Source: an uncultured Flammeovirgaceae bacterium (GTDB taxonomy: Bacteria > Bacteroidota > Bacteroidia > Cytophagales > Cyclobacteriaceae). From it: 64,000 bases of DNA. The stretch lies in NCBI GenBank assembly GCA_937883755.1, contig CAKZYA010000001.1:1-64000 (forward strand), given 5' to 3'. A program made the position numbers and the translations under genes. Below are positions 53,421 through 60,936 of this stretch, piece after piece. Positions within the stretch are counted from its first letter, which is position 1. Each line of letters opens with the position of its first letter. The notes under the pieces were generated by a model. The model was not told the origin of the DNA. It made no database searches and saw only the letters and a list, made by a program, of their open reading frames with translations.

Positions 53421-54917
53421 CTATTTCTCAGTCGTCCGCTTCCTAAACTCTTCCGCCTCTTGGAAGATATGTTCTTTGCGTTTATGATTCATTCTGTCTA
53501 GCGTGGCGATCATCATAGACATGCGCTGGTTTTCGGCAAATACTCTTCGGTGGTGGTCAATAAAGCTCCAGTAGAGTCCGTCTACCGTATTAGCCCAGTC
53601 CTTACTCTTTCGGTAGTTGCTCATTTTGCTGATGTAATTCGATCCACCAATGTAGGGTTTGGTAGCAAACGTTCCGCCGTCGGCAAATTGGCTCATGCCG
53701 TATACGTTGGGTTCCATCACCCAGTCCGAAGAGTCTACAAACATCTCCATAAACCACTTGTACACTTCGTCGGGATGCACTTCGGTAAGCAGCATAATAT
53801 TGCCCAGTACCATCAGCCGTTCAATATGGTGCGTATAGCCGTGTTCAACTACGCGCTTGATACTATCGTCTAGCGGAGGAATTCCGGTGGTACCATCGTA
53901 CCAGCAGTCTTTTAGCTTGCGCTGGTTTTCAAAGAAATTACCGCGTAAATCGTGGGTGTGGTACATGCCCCGCATAAACTCCCGCCAACCCACAATCTGC
54001 CGGACAAACCCTTCTACGCTCGGATAATGAACATCATTCTTCTCAGCGTACTCTAGTGCCGAATTAATCACTTCTTTAGCTGTAATCAGTCCCAGATTAA
54101 TGTAGGGCGAAAGCACGGAGTGGAACAGAAAATTTCGTTTCGAGTCAATGGCATCCTCGTAGGGGCCAAAATCAGTAAAACGGTTTTCTAGAAAATCTTT
54201 TACCCGGTACAGTGACTGACGGCGGGTAGTTGCCAACCAGAAGTTTTGGGAATCGCCCGGGTGGTCGGGAAAGAGTTTATCAACTAGTTTGGCCACATCC
54301 TGTGTATGTTCAGTCCACTCGCTGTCGGGTTGGGCTGGGATGGTGATGTCTTTGGGTAACTTCTTACGGTTTTCTTCGTCAAACGACCATTTTCCGTGTT
54401 TAGGCTCATTTTGTTCATTCACTAGTAAGTTATACTTCTTCCGTTGCCCGGTGTAGAAGTATTGCATAAACGGTCGCTTAGAGTTATTGAGATACTCCTG
54501 AAAATCATCAACTGTATTATAAAATCCCGGAGAATCTACAATCGTTAGTTTCAGCCCTTGCTTCTGGCAAAAGTCTTCCATTCGCTGGGCAAAGAACTTG
54601 TCCTCAATGGTAAACATCACGAGCTCCTCAATGTGAGCGTACTTCTCTAGCGTCTGGATGAGTTTATCTTCATAAGAAAGTGTCTGATTTTCCTCAGAAA
54701 GCTTCCAGTAATTGGTCGGGTATTTTTCTTGTAGAAAATCGTGGTAAGAACGCATCGCCGATAGGAAGAGCATCAGCTTATGTTTATGGTATTTGAAATG
54801 GGTACACAGTCCGGCATCTTCTGCCATAAAAAATAGCGTATACTTATCGGGCTTCAGTGTTTCTAAGTTTGAAAACAAGCAGTTGCCCAGAATGACAGCA
54901 AGTCTGTGGTAGGTCAT
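53421..54917 (-). CDS. Cryptochrome/photolyase-family protein (FeS-BCP/PhrB type) lacking cluster cysteines
   Basis: 498 residues. The N-terminal alpha/beta domain (LAVILGNCLFSN, TLFFMAEDAGLCTHFKYHKH) and the FAD-binding helical domain (LFHSVLSPYINLGLITAKEV, VEGFVRQIVGWREFMRGMYH, EPNVYGMSQFADGGTFATKP) match the prokaryotic PhrB-type photolyases that repair 6-4 lesions using light. Known members bind a 4Fe-4S cluster with four Cys. Here only the first (KDCWYDG) is present; the segment after NYISKMSNY, which normally holds the other three, is short and reads RKSKDWANTVDGLYW. The 3' end is duplicated downstream of the toxin-antitoxin pair. Confidence 0.88.
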   Translation of the reverse strand: MTYHRLAVILGNCLFSNLETLKPDKYTLFFMAEDAGLCTHFKYHKHKLMLFLSAMRSYHDFLQEKYPTNYWKLSEENQTLSYEDKLIQTLEKYAHIEELVMFTIEDKFFAQRMEDFCQKQGLKLTIVDSPGFYNTVDDFQEYLNNSKRPFMQYFYTGQRKKYNLLVNEQNEPKHGKWSFDEENRKKLPKDITIPAQPDSEWTEHTQDVAKLVDKLFPDHPGDSQNFWLATTRRQSLYRVKDFLENRFTDFGPYEDAIDSKRNFLFHSVLSPYINLGLITAKEVINSALEYAEKNDVHYPSVEGFVRQIVGWREFMRGMYHTHDLRGNFFENQRKLKDCWYDGTTGIPPLDDSIKRVVEHGYTHHIERLMVLGNIMLLTEVHPDEVYKWFMEMFVDSSDWVMEPNVYGMSQFADGGTFATKPYIGGSNYISKMSNYRKSKDWANTVDGLYWSFIDHHRRVFAENQRMSMMIATLDRMNHKRKEHIFQEAEEFRKRTTEK

Positions 54918-55055
54918 AGAAAAGTGTTAATGTGTTTGTGCGGTTACTGGGGCGATCCCACCGCGTAATATTCGTGTGTTCAGGTAGTTCTAGGGTTGAC
55001 ATTTGTACTTGAACACGAGGACACTCACTATGTTTGGCAGACATCCATATCGTGA
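54918..55055. other. Intergenic, promoter region of the photolyase-like gene
   Basis: About 140 bases with no coding frame supported; a short minus-strand frame through here is not convincing. It should contain the promoter of the photolyase-like gene. Confidence 0.4.
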
Positions 55056-55326
55056 ATTACCTCATTGATAAGCCACGAGAAGGTAGGAGTATTTCGCATC
55101 TGTGAGAGCTTAGAGCATGAGATAGAGGCGGAAAAGACTATCGCGATTGAGTTGCTCTTCTATTAAGAGAGCATTTGAGCCAGGCGATTATGCTACCAAA
55201 AGTCTACTAGAAGACCAGTTATTCAAAGCAAAGGATCGGGCTCACCACATTGAATACTTCTTAGGAGAGGACTTATTGGCAGTAGGTTTCCTACACGATG
55301 AACAAGAAGCTGAACCTGCTGAGTAA
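55056..55326 (+). pseudogene. Ferritin-like protein remnant
   Basis: One frame reads ITSLISHEKVGVFRICESLE and HEIEAEKTIAIELLFY before a TAA; a second frame, one base off, continues SSIKRAFEPGDYATKSLLED and QLFKAKDRAHHIEYFLGEDL to TAA at 55324. Joined, these give E-x-x-A-I-x-L and D-Y-A-T-x-x-L-L-E-D-Q-x-x-x-A-x-D-R-A-H-H, like the second half of ferritin or bacterioferritin-type four-helix bundles. A one-base shift near 55155 and the missing first half mean it is dead. Confidence 0.5.
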
Positions 55327-55352
55327 TTCGTATTCTAGCTAAAAACATAAAC

Positions 55353-55384
55353 GCCAAGACTATAAATGGTCTTGGCATTTTTTT
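55353..55384 (+). terminator. Intrinsic terminator
   Basis: GCCAAGAC (55353-55360) pairs with GTCTTGGC (55369-55376) around an 8-base loop, followed by ATTTTTTT. It ends the plus-strand transcript of the ferritin-like remnant, suggesting a once-active gene. Confidence 0.85.
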
Positions 55385-55881
55385 ACTCCCCCTTTCTTAA
55401 ATTTCTTACAGTAGTAGTCCTATTTTGCTGTAATCTTAGAGAGTGCTCAAATCATGTGATTTTATAACCTTCTTATCTATCATATATTTACTCCTATCTC
55501 ATCGATAAAATTCTTCAATACTGATTATTAGCATAATATTTATTAAGTATATTCTAGAAAAAATTAAAAAATTATGAATGAATTAACTAACTATCAGTAT
55601 ATTATTAATATATTTAATTTTGGTAGAAATATAATTAGATGAGTAAAAATACCTTTATTTAACTATCATAATGACATTTTGGAATTATGTATGAGCAATA
55701 TATAGTATTGTTTCAATATTTTTTGCATAAGTAATAGAAGAAAAATTTTTTAAAAAAAGTTGATAATAATTAATATAATTACACATATTTTTTATCATAT
55801 TTACACTTATAGAGAGTGGGATATATCAACTGCAACCCAATTGAGATAACCTTATTTTTAATTTTTTCAAATTTTAATCCC
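55385..55881. other. Very AT-rich intergenic region
   Basis: About 500 bases, strikingly AT-rich (runs such as AAAAAATTTTTTAAAAAAAG near 55741). No gene is seen. It precedes the lipoprotein gene at 55882 and must carry its promoter. Confidence 0.5.
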
Positions 55882-56748
55882 ATGAAAACGAGTAAATTAT
55901 TTTATTCATCGCTCCTAATCATTGCTCTTATTGTATCGTTAGTATCCTGTCAGGAGGAGGAACTAAGTACAACAGATCAGAATACTGACGCCCGGCCTGC
56001 CCAAGAGGCACATGAGGTAGCTTTAGCTTTAGTCGATTTAGGCGATGCGCCGGCTACTGATGAGGGTGCGAAAGCCTATCAAGAAGGTTTTGACAACCTA
56101 ACCTTTGAAGAGTTAAATGCTTTTTATAAAGTACTTTACGAAAGAGCATTAGCAGATGCCTTAACTGAGAATGATCTCTCTCAACAAGCAGCTATTGAAA
56201 AATGGTACGCTCAACGCCTAGAGGAAAATCGGTTAGCCATGAGTCTATTCGATGTACCAACTAATCGGCTAAATGAAGAGCAATTGAACAAGTTGAGTAG
56301 CCAGAAGAAAGAAAATATTGTTGATGGAAAAAATGCCATTATCAATGCTCCTAATGATTGCCCATTCGTTAGATTTGACTTAAGATCGCAATCTACCAAC
56401 CGCAGTGGTACTTTTTTTATTCGTTCTACTAATAATATGTTTGTTCAGAACGATCTACCAGAACCAGGAGAGGATCCCGATTGTGACTGCCAGATAGCTT
56501 TCCCTACTATTGATCGTAATTTCTCATTTGTTTTTGGAACTACTAACCGTATGCGTAACTTACTTGATCGGAATGATTTCCGAGGTTTTGGTGGCACTGT
56601 ACTTAGGCGCATAGTTCCTAGTGGTGCTAGTGCGGGCACCTATATACTGATTGGGGTAGGTCGGGCTGGTCTCATTGTCGGTGCTAACTATGCAAACTGC
56701 CAACAGGTTGCTGATGACCTTGTCTTAAGCCGTCTCCGGCGTCAATAA
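55882..56748 (+). CDS. Lipoprotein of unknown function, 288 aa
   Basis: The ATG at 55882 is chosen because it opens a lipoprotein signal (MKTSKLFYSSLLIIALIVSL, then VSCQEEE with lipid-anchored Cys); the frame extends upstream to 55816 without a signal. After an acidic linker (STTDQNTDARPAQEAHE) the first half is helical, the second half has NDCPFVRFDLRSQS, a CDCQIAFPTIDRNFSF segment and RIVPSGASAGTYILIGVGRA. Four cysteines could form disulfides. No family recognised. A strong terminator follows. Confidence 0.75.
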   Translation: MKTSKLFYSSLLIIALIVSLVSCQEEELSTTDQNTDARPAQEAHEVALALVDLGDAPATDEGAKAYQEGFDNLTFEELNAFYKVLYERALADALTENDLSQQAAIEKWYAQRLEENRLAMSLFDVPTNRLNEEQLNKLSSQKKENIVDGKNAIINAPNDCPFVRFDLRSQSTNRSGTFFIRSTNNMFVQNDLPEPGEDPDCDCQIAFPTIDRNFSFVFGTTNRMRNLLDRNDFRGFGGTVLRRIVPSGASAGTYILIGVGRAGLIVGANYANCQQVADDLVLSRLRRQ

Positions 56749-56800
56749 TAAATAGACTTATTTAAATCCAAATTGCAGTTTATCCCACTCATAAAGTAAA

Positions 56801-56841
56801 AACATAGAAAGCTTGGCGAGTTTCGTCAAGCTTTCTATGTT
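56801..56841. terminator. Intrinsic terminator, 15-bp stem
   Basis: AACATAGAAAGCTTG (56801-56815) pairs perfectly with CAAGCTTTCTATGTT (56827-56841). It lies between the lipoprotein gene (plus) and rimM (minus) and can serve both. Confidence 0.8.
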
Positions 56842-56963
56842 TAGTGCTCCGGACAGTATATAGAAAAGCAATCTGACAAAGATATTACAAGACACTTACT
56901 TGCATAGTAAGTTAGAGCAGTTAACATCTGTTTAATCTGGTTTTGTCAAATAGTGAGTAAAGC

Positions 56964-57485
56964 CTACAAATCTAATAGACCATCGGGTAACTTGACATAG
57001 ACTAGTTGTTGCGCTTTGTCTACTTTTGGAACAAGAGAATCATTGATCGGAATCAGTATTTCTTTACCCTGATATTCCATGACAATCAAGTCCTGGCTTC
57101 CTCCAGTGTACACATCCTGCACTTTGCCCAAATAACCTCGTTCTTCATCGGTCACTTGAAAACCGATAATCTCGTGGAAGTAATATTTTCCTTCACCTAA
57201 ATCGGGTAGCGCCTCAAGGGGTAGATACAAACTGGCTTTAACCAGCTCCTGAGCTTGCTCAATGCTATCAATATCTTCAAACTTAACCAAAGCGTGCTTG
57301 GCCTTAATATCAATGGTATCGATAAAAAAAGGAATCAATGTTTTAGAGTTCGTTAACTCCAAAAACACTGATTCCAATTCCTGATAGGGAGTTGGGTCGT
57401 CTACGTCTAAAATCACGCTAACCTCTCCCAGTAATCCGTGCGTTTTGCTGATGTACCCTAGTTGATAACAATCATCAATTCGCAT
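56964..57485 (-). CDS. rimM: Ribosome maturation factor RimM
   Basis: 173 residues. The N-terminal domain opens CYQLGYISKTHGLLGEVSVI, the RimM signature, and the PRC-barrel domain follows (YYFHEIIGFQVTDEERGYLG, then ILIPINDSLVPKVD). It binds S19 and assists assembly of the 30S head. It lies five bases downstream of rpsP on the same strand, the usual bacterial order rpsP-rimM; trmD and rplS do not follow here. Confidence 0.95.
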   Translation of the reverse strand: MRIDDCYQLGYISKTHGLLGEVSVILDVDDPTPYQELESVFLELTNSKTLIPFFIDTIDIKAKHALVKFEDIDSIEQAQELVKASLYLPLEALPDLGEGKYYFHEIIGFQVTDEERGYLGKVQDVYTGGSQDLIVMEYQGKEILIPINDSLVPKVDKAQQLVYVKLPDGLLDL

Positions 57486-57490
57486 GAAAT

Positions 57491-58525
57491 CTATTTTTCC
57501 TCTTTCTCTTCTTCTGCTGCTTCCGAGTCGGCTTCATCCGAAGTGGCTTCATCCGAAGTAGCATCTTCTGCTTTAGCTTCTACTTCTTCAGTTGCTTCTG
57601 CTTCGGCAGGAGCTTCCTCCGTCTTAGCTTCAGGCTCTTCAGCTTGAGATTCTTCGCCAGCAGCTACCTCAGCGGTGGCATCTGATGCTTCCACTGCCTC
57701 TTCAGGGGTAGCACTAGCTTCCTCTTTGGCAGGCGCTTCAGTTTCTTCAGCTTCTGCGGCAGGAGTTTCCTCGGCTTTTACCTCAGGTTCTGACGCTGCT
57801 TCTTCTACTTTTGGTTCAGCAGCAGCTTCTGGCTCTTTCTCCTCAACGGGCGCCTCTTCTTTGGCTTCGGCTTCAGGGGCCTCTTCAGCCTTAGCTTCTT
57901 CCTGAATAGGAGCAGGCTCTTCGGTAGTTGTCTCGGCTACTGCTTCTTCAGTCGGTGCTTCCGCAGCCTCAGCGGTTGCCTGAGGTTCAGTGGCTTCCTC
58001 GGCAGGAGCCTCTTCAGTGGTTTCGGCATTAGCAGCAGCCTCAGCAGCTTCTAATTCAGCTACTGCCACAGCATTAGCTTCTTCTAGCTCTTTGCGACGA
58101 GCTTCATTCACTTCCCGTTCGCGTTTCATGCGTTCAGCTTGCTCTTGTTCTTGCTTTTTAGCTAACGAGTCTTTCTTACCTTCAATCTTGGCTTCTTTCG
58201 TCTCCTTCCACTCGTTAAAACGTTGGTCAGCTACCTCTTGCGTGATAGCTCCTTTGTTAACACCTATCTGCAAATGCTTGCGAAGCATGATGCCTCGGTA
58301 CGATAAAATCGCCCGCATTGTGTCAGTAGGCTGGGCACCTTTCATTACCCAATCCAGCGCCTTATCATCGTTCAAAACGATACTGGCGGGGTTCGTATTA
58401 GGATTATAGGTTCCTAATTTTTCAATAAAGCGACCATCTCGTGGTGCTCTGGCATCGGCTACGACCACGTCGTACATTGCCATCCTTTTGCGTCCTCGAC
58501 GCGATAATCTGATTTTTACTGCCAT
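57491..58525 (-). CDS. rpsP: 30S ribosomal protein S16 with very long acidic C-terminal extension
   Basis: 344 residues against about 80-90 in E. coli. Residues 1-85 are a normal S16 (AVKIRLSRRGRKRMAMYDVV, FIEKLGTYNPNTNP, GAQPTDTMRAILSYRGIMLR). Residues 85-160 are a charged helix region also seen in Bacteroidota S16 proteins. Residues 160-344 are a low-complexity Glu/Ala/Pro/Thr tail (EEAPAEEATEPQ, EEKEPEAAAEP) with hardly any other residue types. The ATG at 58525 follows a clean TAnnTTTG promoter box 55 bases upstream. Operon with rimM. Confidence 0.95.
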   Translation of the reverse strand: MAVKIRLSRRGRKRMAMYDVVVADARAPRDGRFIEKLGTYNPNTNPASIVLNDDKALDWVMKGAQPTDTMRAILSYRGIMLRKHLQIGVNKGAITQEVADQRFNEWKETKEAKIEGKKDSLAKKQEQEQAERMKREREVNEARRKELEEANAVAVAELEAAEAAANAETTEEAPAEEATEPQATAEAAEAPTEEAVAETTTEEPAPIQEEAKAEEAPEAEAKEEAPVEEKEPEAAAEPKVEEAASEPEVKAEETPAAEAEETEAPAKEEASATPEEAVEASDATAEVAAGEESQAEEPEAKTEEAPAEAEATEEVEAKAEDATSDEATSDEADSEAAEEEKEEK

Positions 58526-58579
58526 AGTTTTGTTTTGTTAAACATACGTGGATCACGTCCACTTGTCGTAAAAAGATTG

Positions 58580-58587
58580 CAAAGATA
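58580..58587 (-). promoter_or_regulatory. Promoter -7 box of rpsP-rimM
   Basis: TATCTTTG on the minus strand fits the Bacteroidota -7 consensus exactly. It is 55 bases upstream of the rpsP ATG. Confidence 0.55.
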
Positions 58588-58695
58588 CTGATTTTGAGAT
58601 AAATCGCACTCTCACAACCGACTTTTAACTTATTTTCTCCAATGCACATTCCCTAACTTTTTTAGAATTGATGATTTACCTGTAAATTACACACT

Positions 58696-59823
58696 ATGAA
58701 CACTACCAACCGACGAGATTTTTTGCTAAAAAGCGGGGCTGTTATTGCTGGAAGCAGTTTAGCGACTGCCTGTTCTACCGGAGATTCACCTCAAAAAGCA
58801 CAGGCCCCTTATATCAATTTTAACGATACCTTCCGGTGGAAGATGGTCACCACTTGGCCGCCCAATTTCCCTATTCTGGGTGAAGGCTGTAATCAGTTTG
58901 CCCAGTGGGTGAAGGAAATGTCGGGAGGGCGAATGGAAATTACAGTATATGGTGGAGGAGAGTTAGTTCCGGCTTTAGAAGTTTTTGATGCAGTGAGTAG
59001 CGGAGCAGTAGAAGTAGGGCACGGAGCAGGCTATTATTGGGCGGGTAAAATTCCGGCTGCCCAGGTTTTTGCTACGGTACCTTTCGGTATGAATGCCCAG
59101 CAGATGAACGCTTGGTATATTGGAGGGGGAGGTACGGAATTGTGGCAAGAAACCTACCGAGATTTTAATCTGATCCCTTACCCCGGTGGCAATACCGGAA
59201 TGCAGATGGGGGGATGGTTCAATCAGGAAATTCGTACGCTAGAAGATATTCAAGGATTGAAAATGCGGATTCCGGGCATTGGCGGAAAAGTGTTTAACCG
59301 GGCAGGAGGCACGTCGGTACTAGTAGCCGGAGGTGAAATCTACACCAATCTAGAGCGAGGAGTAATTGATGCTACCGAATGGATTGGCCCGTTCCATGAT
59401 TACCAAATGGGTTTTTACCAGGTGGCGAAATATTATTATTATCCGGGATGGCACGAACCCGGTACTGCTTTAGAATTAACAGTCAATAAAGAAAAATACG
59501 AAGCCCTGCCCAGCGATCTGCAAAATATCATTGCTACCGCAGCTGAACGGTTGAATAACTGGTCACTATGCCGTTCGGAAGCCATGAACAGTCAGTACGC
59601 GGTAAAACTAGCTGAAGAAGAAGGAGTGCAATTTCGTCGCTTTCCCGATGATGTGCTGGCTACTTTCCGAAAGTATAGCGAAGAAGTAGTCGCTGATTTA
59701 ACTGGGCAAGACCCTCTAGCCAAGCGAGCGTATGAATCCTACGCTACTTTCCAGCAGCAGATGGCGCAATATACTCCGTACAACGAACAGATTTACCACA
59801 GTAATTTCGGTGCGCTGGCTTAG
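58696..59823 (+). CDS. TRAP transporter solute-binding protein (DctP family)
   Basis: 375 residues. The N-terminus TNRRDFLLKSGAVIAGSSLA is a twin-arginine signal, and ATAC near residue 26 could also be a lipobox. The periplasmic binding fold shows in FRWKMVTTWPPNFPILGEGC, ELVPALEVFDAVSSGAVEVG, the conserved LEDIQGLKMRIPGIGG arginine region and DATEWIGPFHDYQMGF. It is of the oxo-acid-binding (TakP-like) type. The TRAP membrane subunits DctQ/DctM do not lie next to it in this window, so they must be elsewhere, or the protein works alone. Confidence 0.9.
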   Translation: MNTTNRRDFLLKSGAVIAGSSLATACSTGDSPQKAQAPYINFNDTFRWKMVTTWPPNFPILGEGCNQFAQWVKEMSGGRMEITVYGGGELVPALEVFDAVSSGAVEVGHGAGYYWAGKIPAAQVFATVPFGMNAQQMNAWYIGGGGTELWQETYRDFNLIPYPGGNTGMQMGGWFNQEIRTLEDIQGLKMRIPGIGGKVFNRAGGTSVLVAGGEIYTNLERGVIDATEWIGPFHDYQMGFYQVAKYYYYPGWHEPGTALELTVNKEKYEALPSDLQNIIATAAERLNNWSLCRSEAMNSQYAVKLAEEEGVQFRRFPDDVLATFRKYSEEVVADLTGQDPLAKRAYESYATFQQQMAQYTPYNEQIYHSNFGALA

Positions 59824-59907
59824 TGATATTGAAAAATCACACATATTCTGACAAACAATTTTTGAAGTTGGTTTTATTAGAGTTACTCACAGAAGATTCT
59901 GATAAAA

Positions 59908-60384
59908 TCACAGCTTCACATGGTCGAGCACCCAGTGACCTATATCAGAAACGGCAAGTCCAGCAATAAAAACAGTAATGCCATACTGATACTCCTGTGC
60001 CCAAGGCCAAATGCTCCAGGTGGCTCCTAGCAGGGTTTGAGCAGCATATTGGACGATTAGAGCAATTCCTATCAGATATAAAACTCGAGTGGCGGTGCCA
60101 ATAAGAGGTGTGTGGCTGATACCTCGGTGGCGAAACAACATAGCGTAAGGATACCACAAAAAAATCCAAAGATAACCAACCCCCAGTGACCAGCGCAGTA
60201 AAGTGGTTTCAGAGACAGTATGTTGACGCATATCCAAATCAGGACTCATAAAAATTCCGAAGAAGCAACCAATTCCTGCTAACCAAGTAGTTAGTATATC
60301 GTGCTGACTAAGTTCCCATGCTGCCCAAGCTACTACCGGGGTGAGTAGCAACGTTCCGACGTTATGTGTTCTTCCTGCCGCCAT
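59908..60384 (-). CDS. DUF2227-type membrane protein, putative metal-binding
   Basis: 158 residues from ATG 60384 (MAAGRTHNVGTLLLTPVVAW), since G-R-T-H-x is the family start; the frame is open to 60471, where it overlaps the next gene. Four membrane helices. MSPDLDMRQHT and FRHRGISHTPLIG are the acidic and His motifs that led to the putative metal-binding name, and similar motifs occur in the YdjM-like hydrolase fold. Function is unknown. It lies 49 bases after the end of the lipoprotein gene on the same strand. Confidence 0.8.
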   Translation of the reverse strand: MAAGRTHNVGTLLLTPVVAWAAWELSQHDILTTWLAGIGCFFGIFMSPDLDMRQHTVSETTLLRWSLGVGYLWIFLWYPYAMLFRHRGISHTPLIGTATRVLYLIGIALIVQYAAQTLLGATWSIWPWAQEYQYGITVFIAGLAVSDIGHWVLDHVKL

Positions 60385-60433
60385 ATTATTCAAAAGAGTA
60401 ACTGTACAACGTCCCAATTGATGAAATGATTGC

Positions 60434-60934
60434 CTAGTTATTTTTTCTACGTAATAAAGAAGTGAGTTCACTAAGGCGGTTTTGGGCTATTATCTTGTTA
60501 AGCTCTAGCTCTATTTGCCGATAATCACCCACGCTGCCAGCGTGATACATCTCTAAAAAGGGAGTTCGATCTAAAATGTTAGCCAGCAAAGTTTCCGGAT
60601 TAGGGGCAGTTTCTAGAGCAGCGTATTCAGTGTAAGTGATGGACAGAAAAGCGGTGTTAGGACTGACCCCCTGCTGATCCCAATAATAGCCTTTGTCCAA
60701 CAGCACGGGATATCGGTAGCTATCTCCCTGACGAACATCACTAGGAGCTGGGTAAGCTACAATTCGTGAGCCATCATTGGACAACCGCACTGGTACATAC
60801 TGAGAATAATCAGCTTTGGCTTGATAGATAATAACTGGGGCAGTAGAGGTAGTTTGGGGCATAGTAGTTCGTTGGCTACAACTTACTAACACACTTAGCA
60901 TCAGTACGGAAATATAAGTTCGTAGGGAGTTCAT
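60434..60934 (-). CDS. Lipoprotein of unknown function
   Basis: 166 residues. The signal MNSLRTYISVLMLSVLVSC ends in a lipobox Cys19. The rest reads as a compact alpha/beta domain with SNDGSRIVAYPAPSDVRQGD, SYRYPVLLDKGYYWDQQGVS and PNTAFLSITYTEYAAL. I recall similar lipoproteins in Bacteroidota with the same I-V-x-Y-P-A-P-x-D-V segment, without known function. It starts two bases after the stop of the peptidase gene (minus strand), so the two are probably cotranscribed. Confidence 0.75.
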   Translation of the reverse strand: MNSLRTYISVLMLSVLVSCSQRTTMPQTTSTAPVIIYQAKADYSQYVPVRLSNDGSRIVAYPAPSDVRQGDSYRYPVLLDKGYYWDQQGVSPNTAFLSITYTEYAALETAPNPETLLANILDRTPFLEMYHAGSVGDYRQIELELNKIIAQNRLSELTSLLRRKNN

Positions 60935-60936
60935 AG

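Noticed and set aside
55040-55110. Minus-strand peptide MRNTPTFSWLINEVIHDMDVCQT
   Set aside because: Only 23 codons and antisense to the ferritin-like remnant; no independent support.
57675-58409. Plus-strand frames rich in Ala/Ser opposite rpsP
   Set aside because: They are antisense shadows of the Glu/Ala-rich S16 tail; codon periodicity and homology are on the minus strand.
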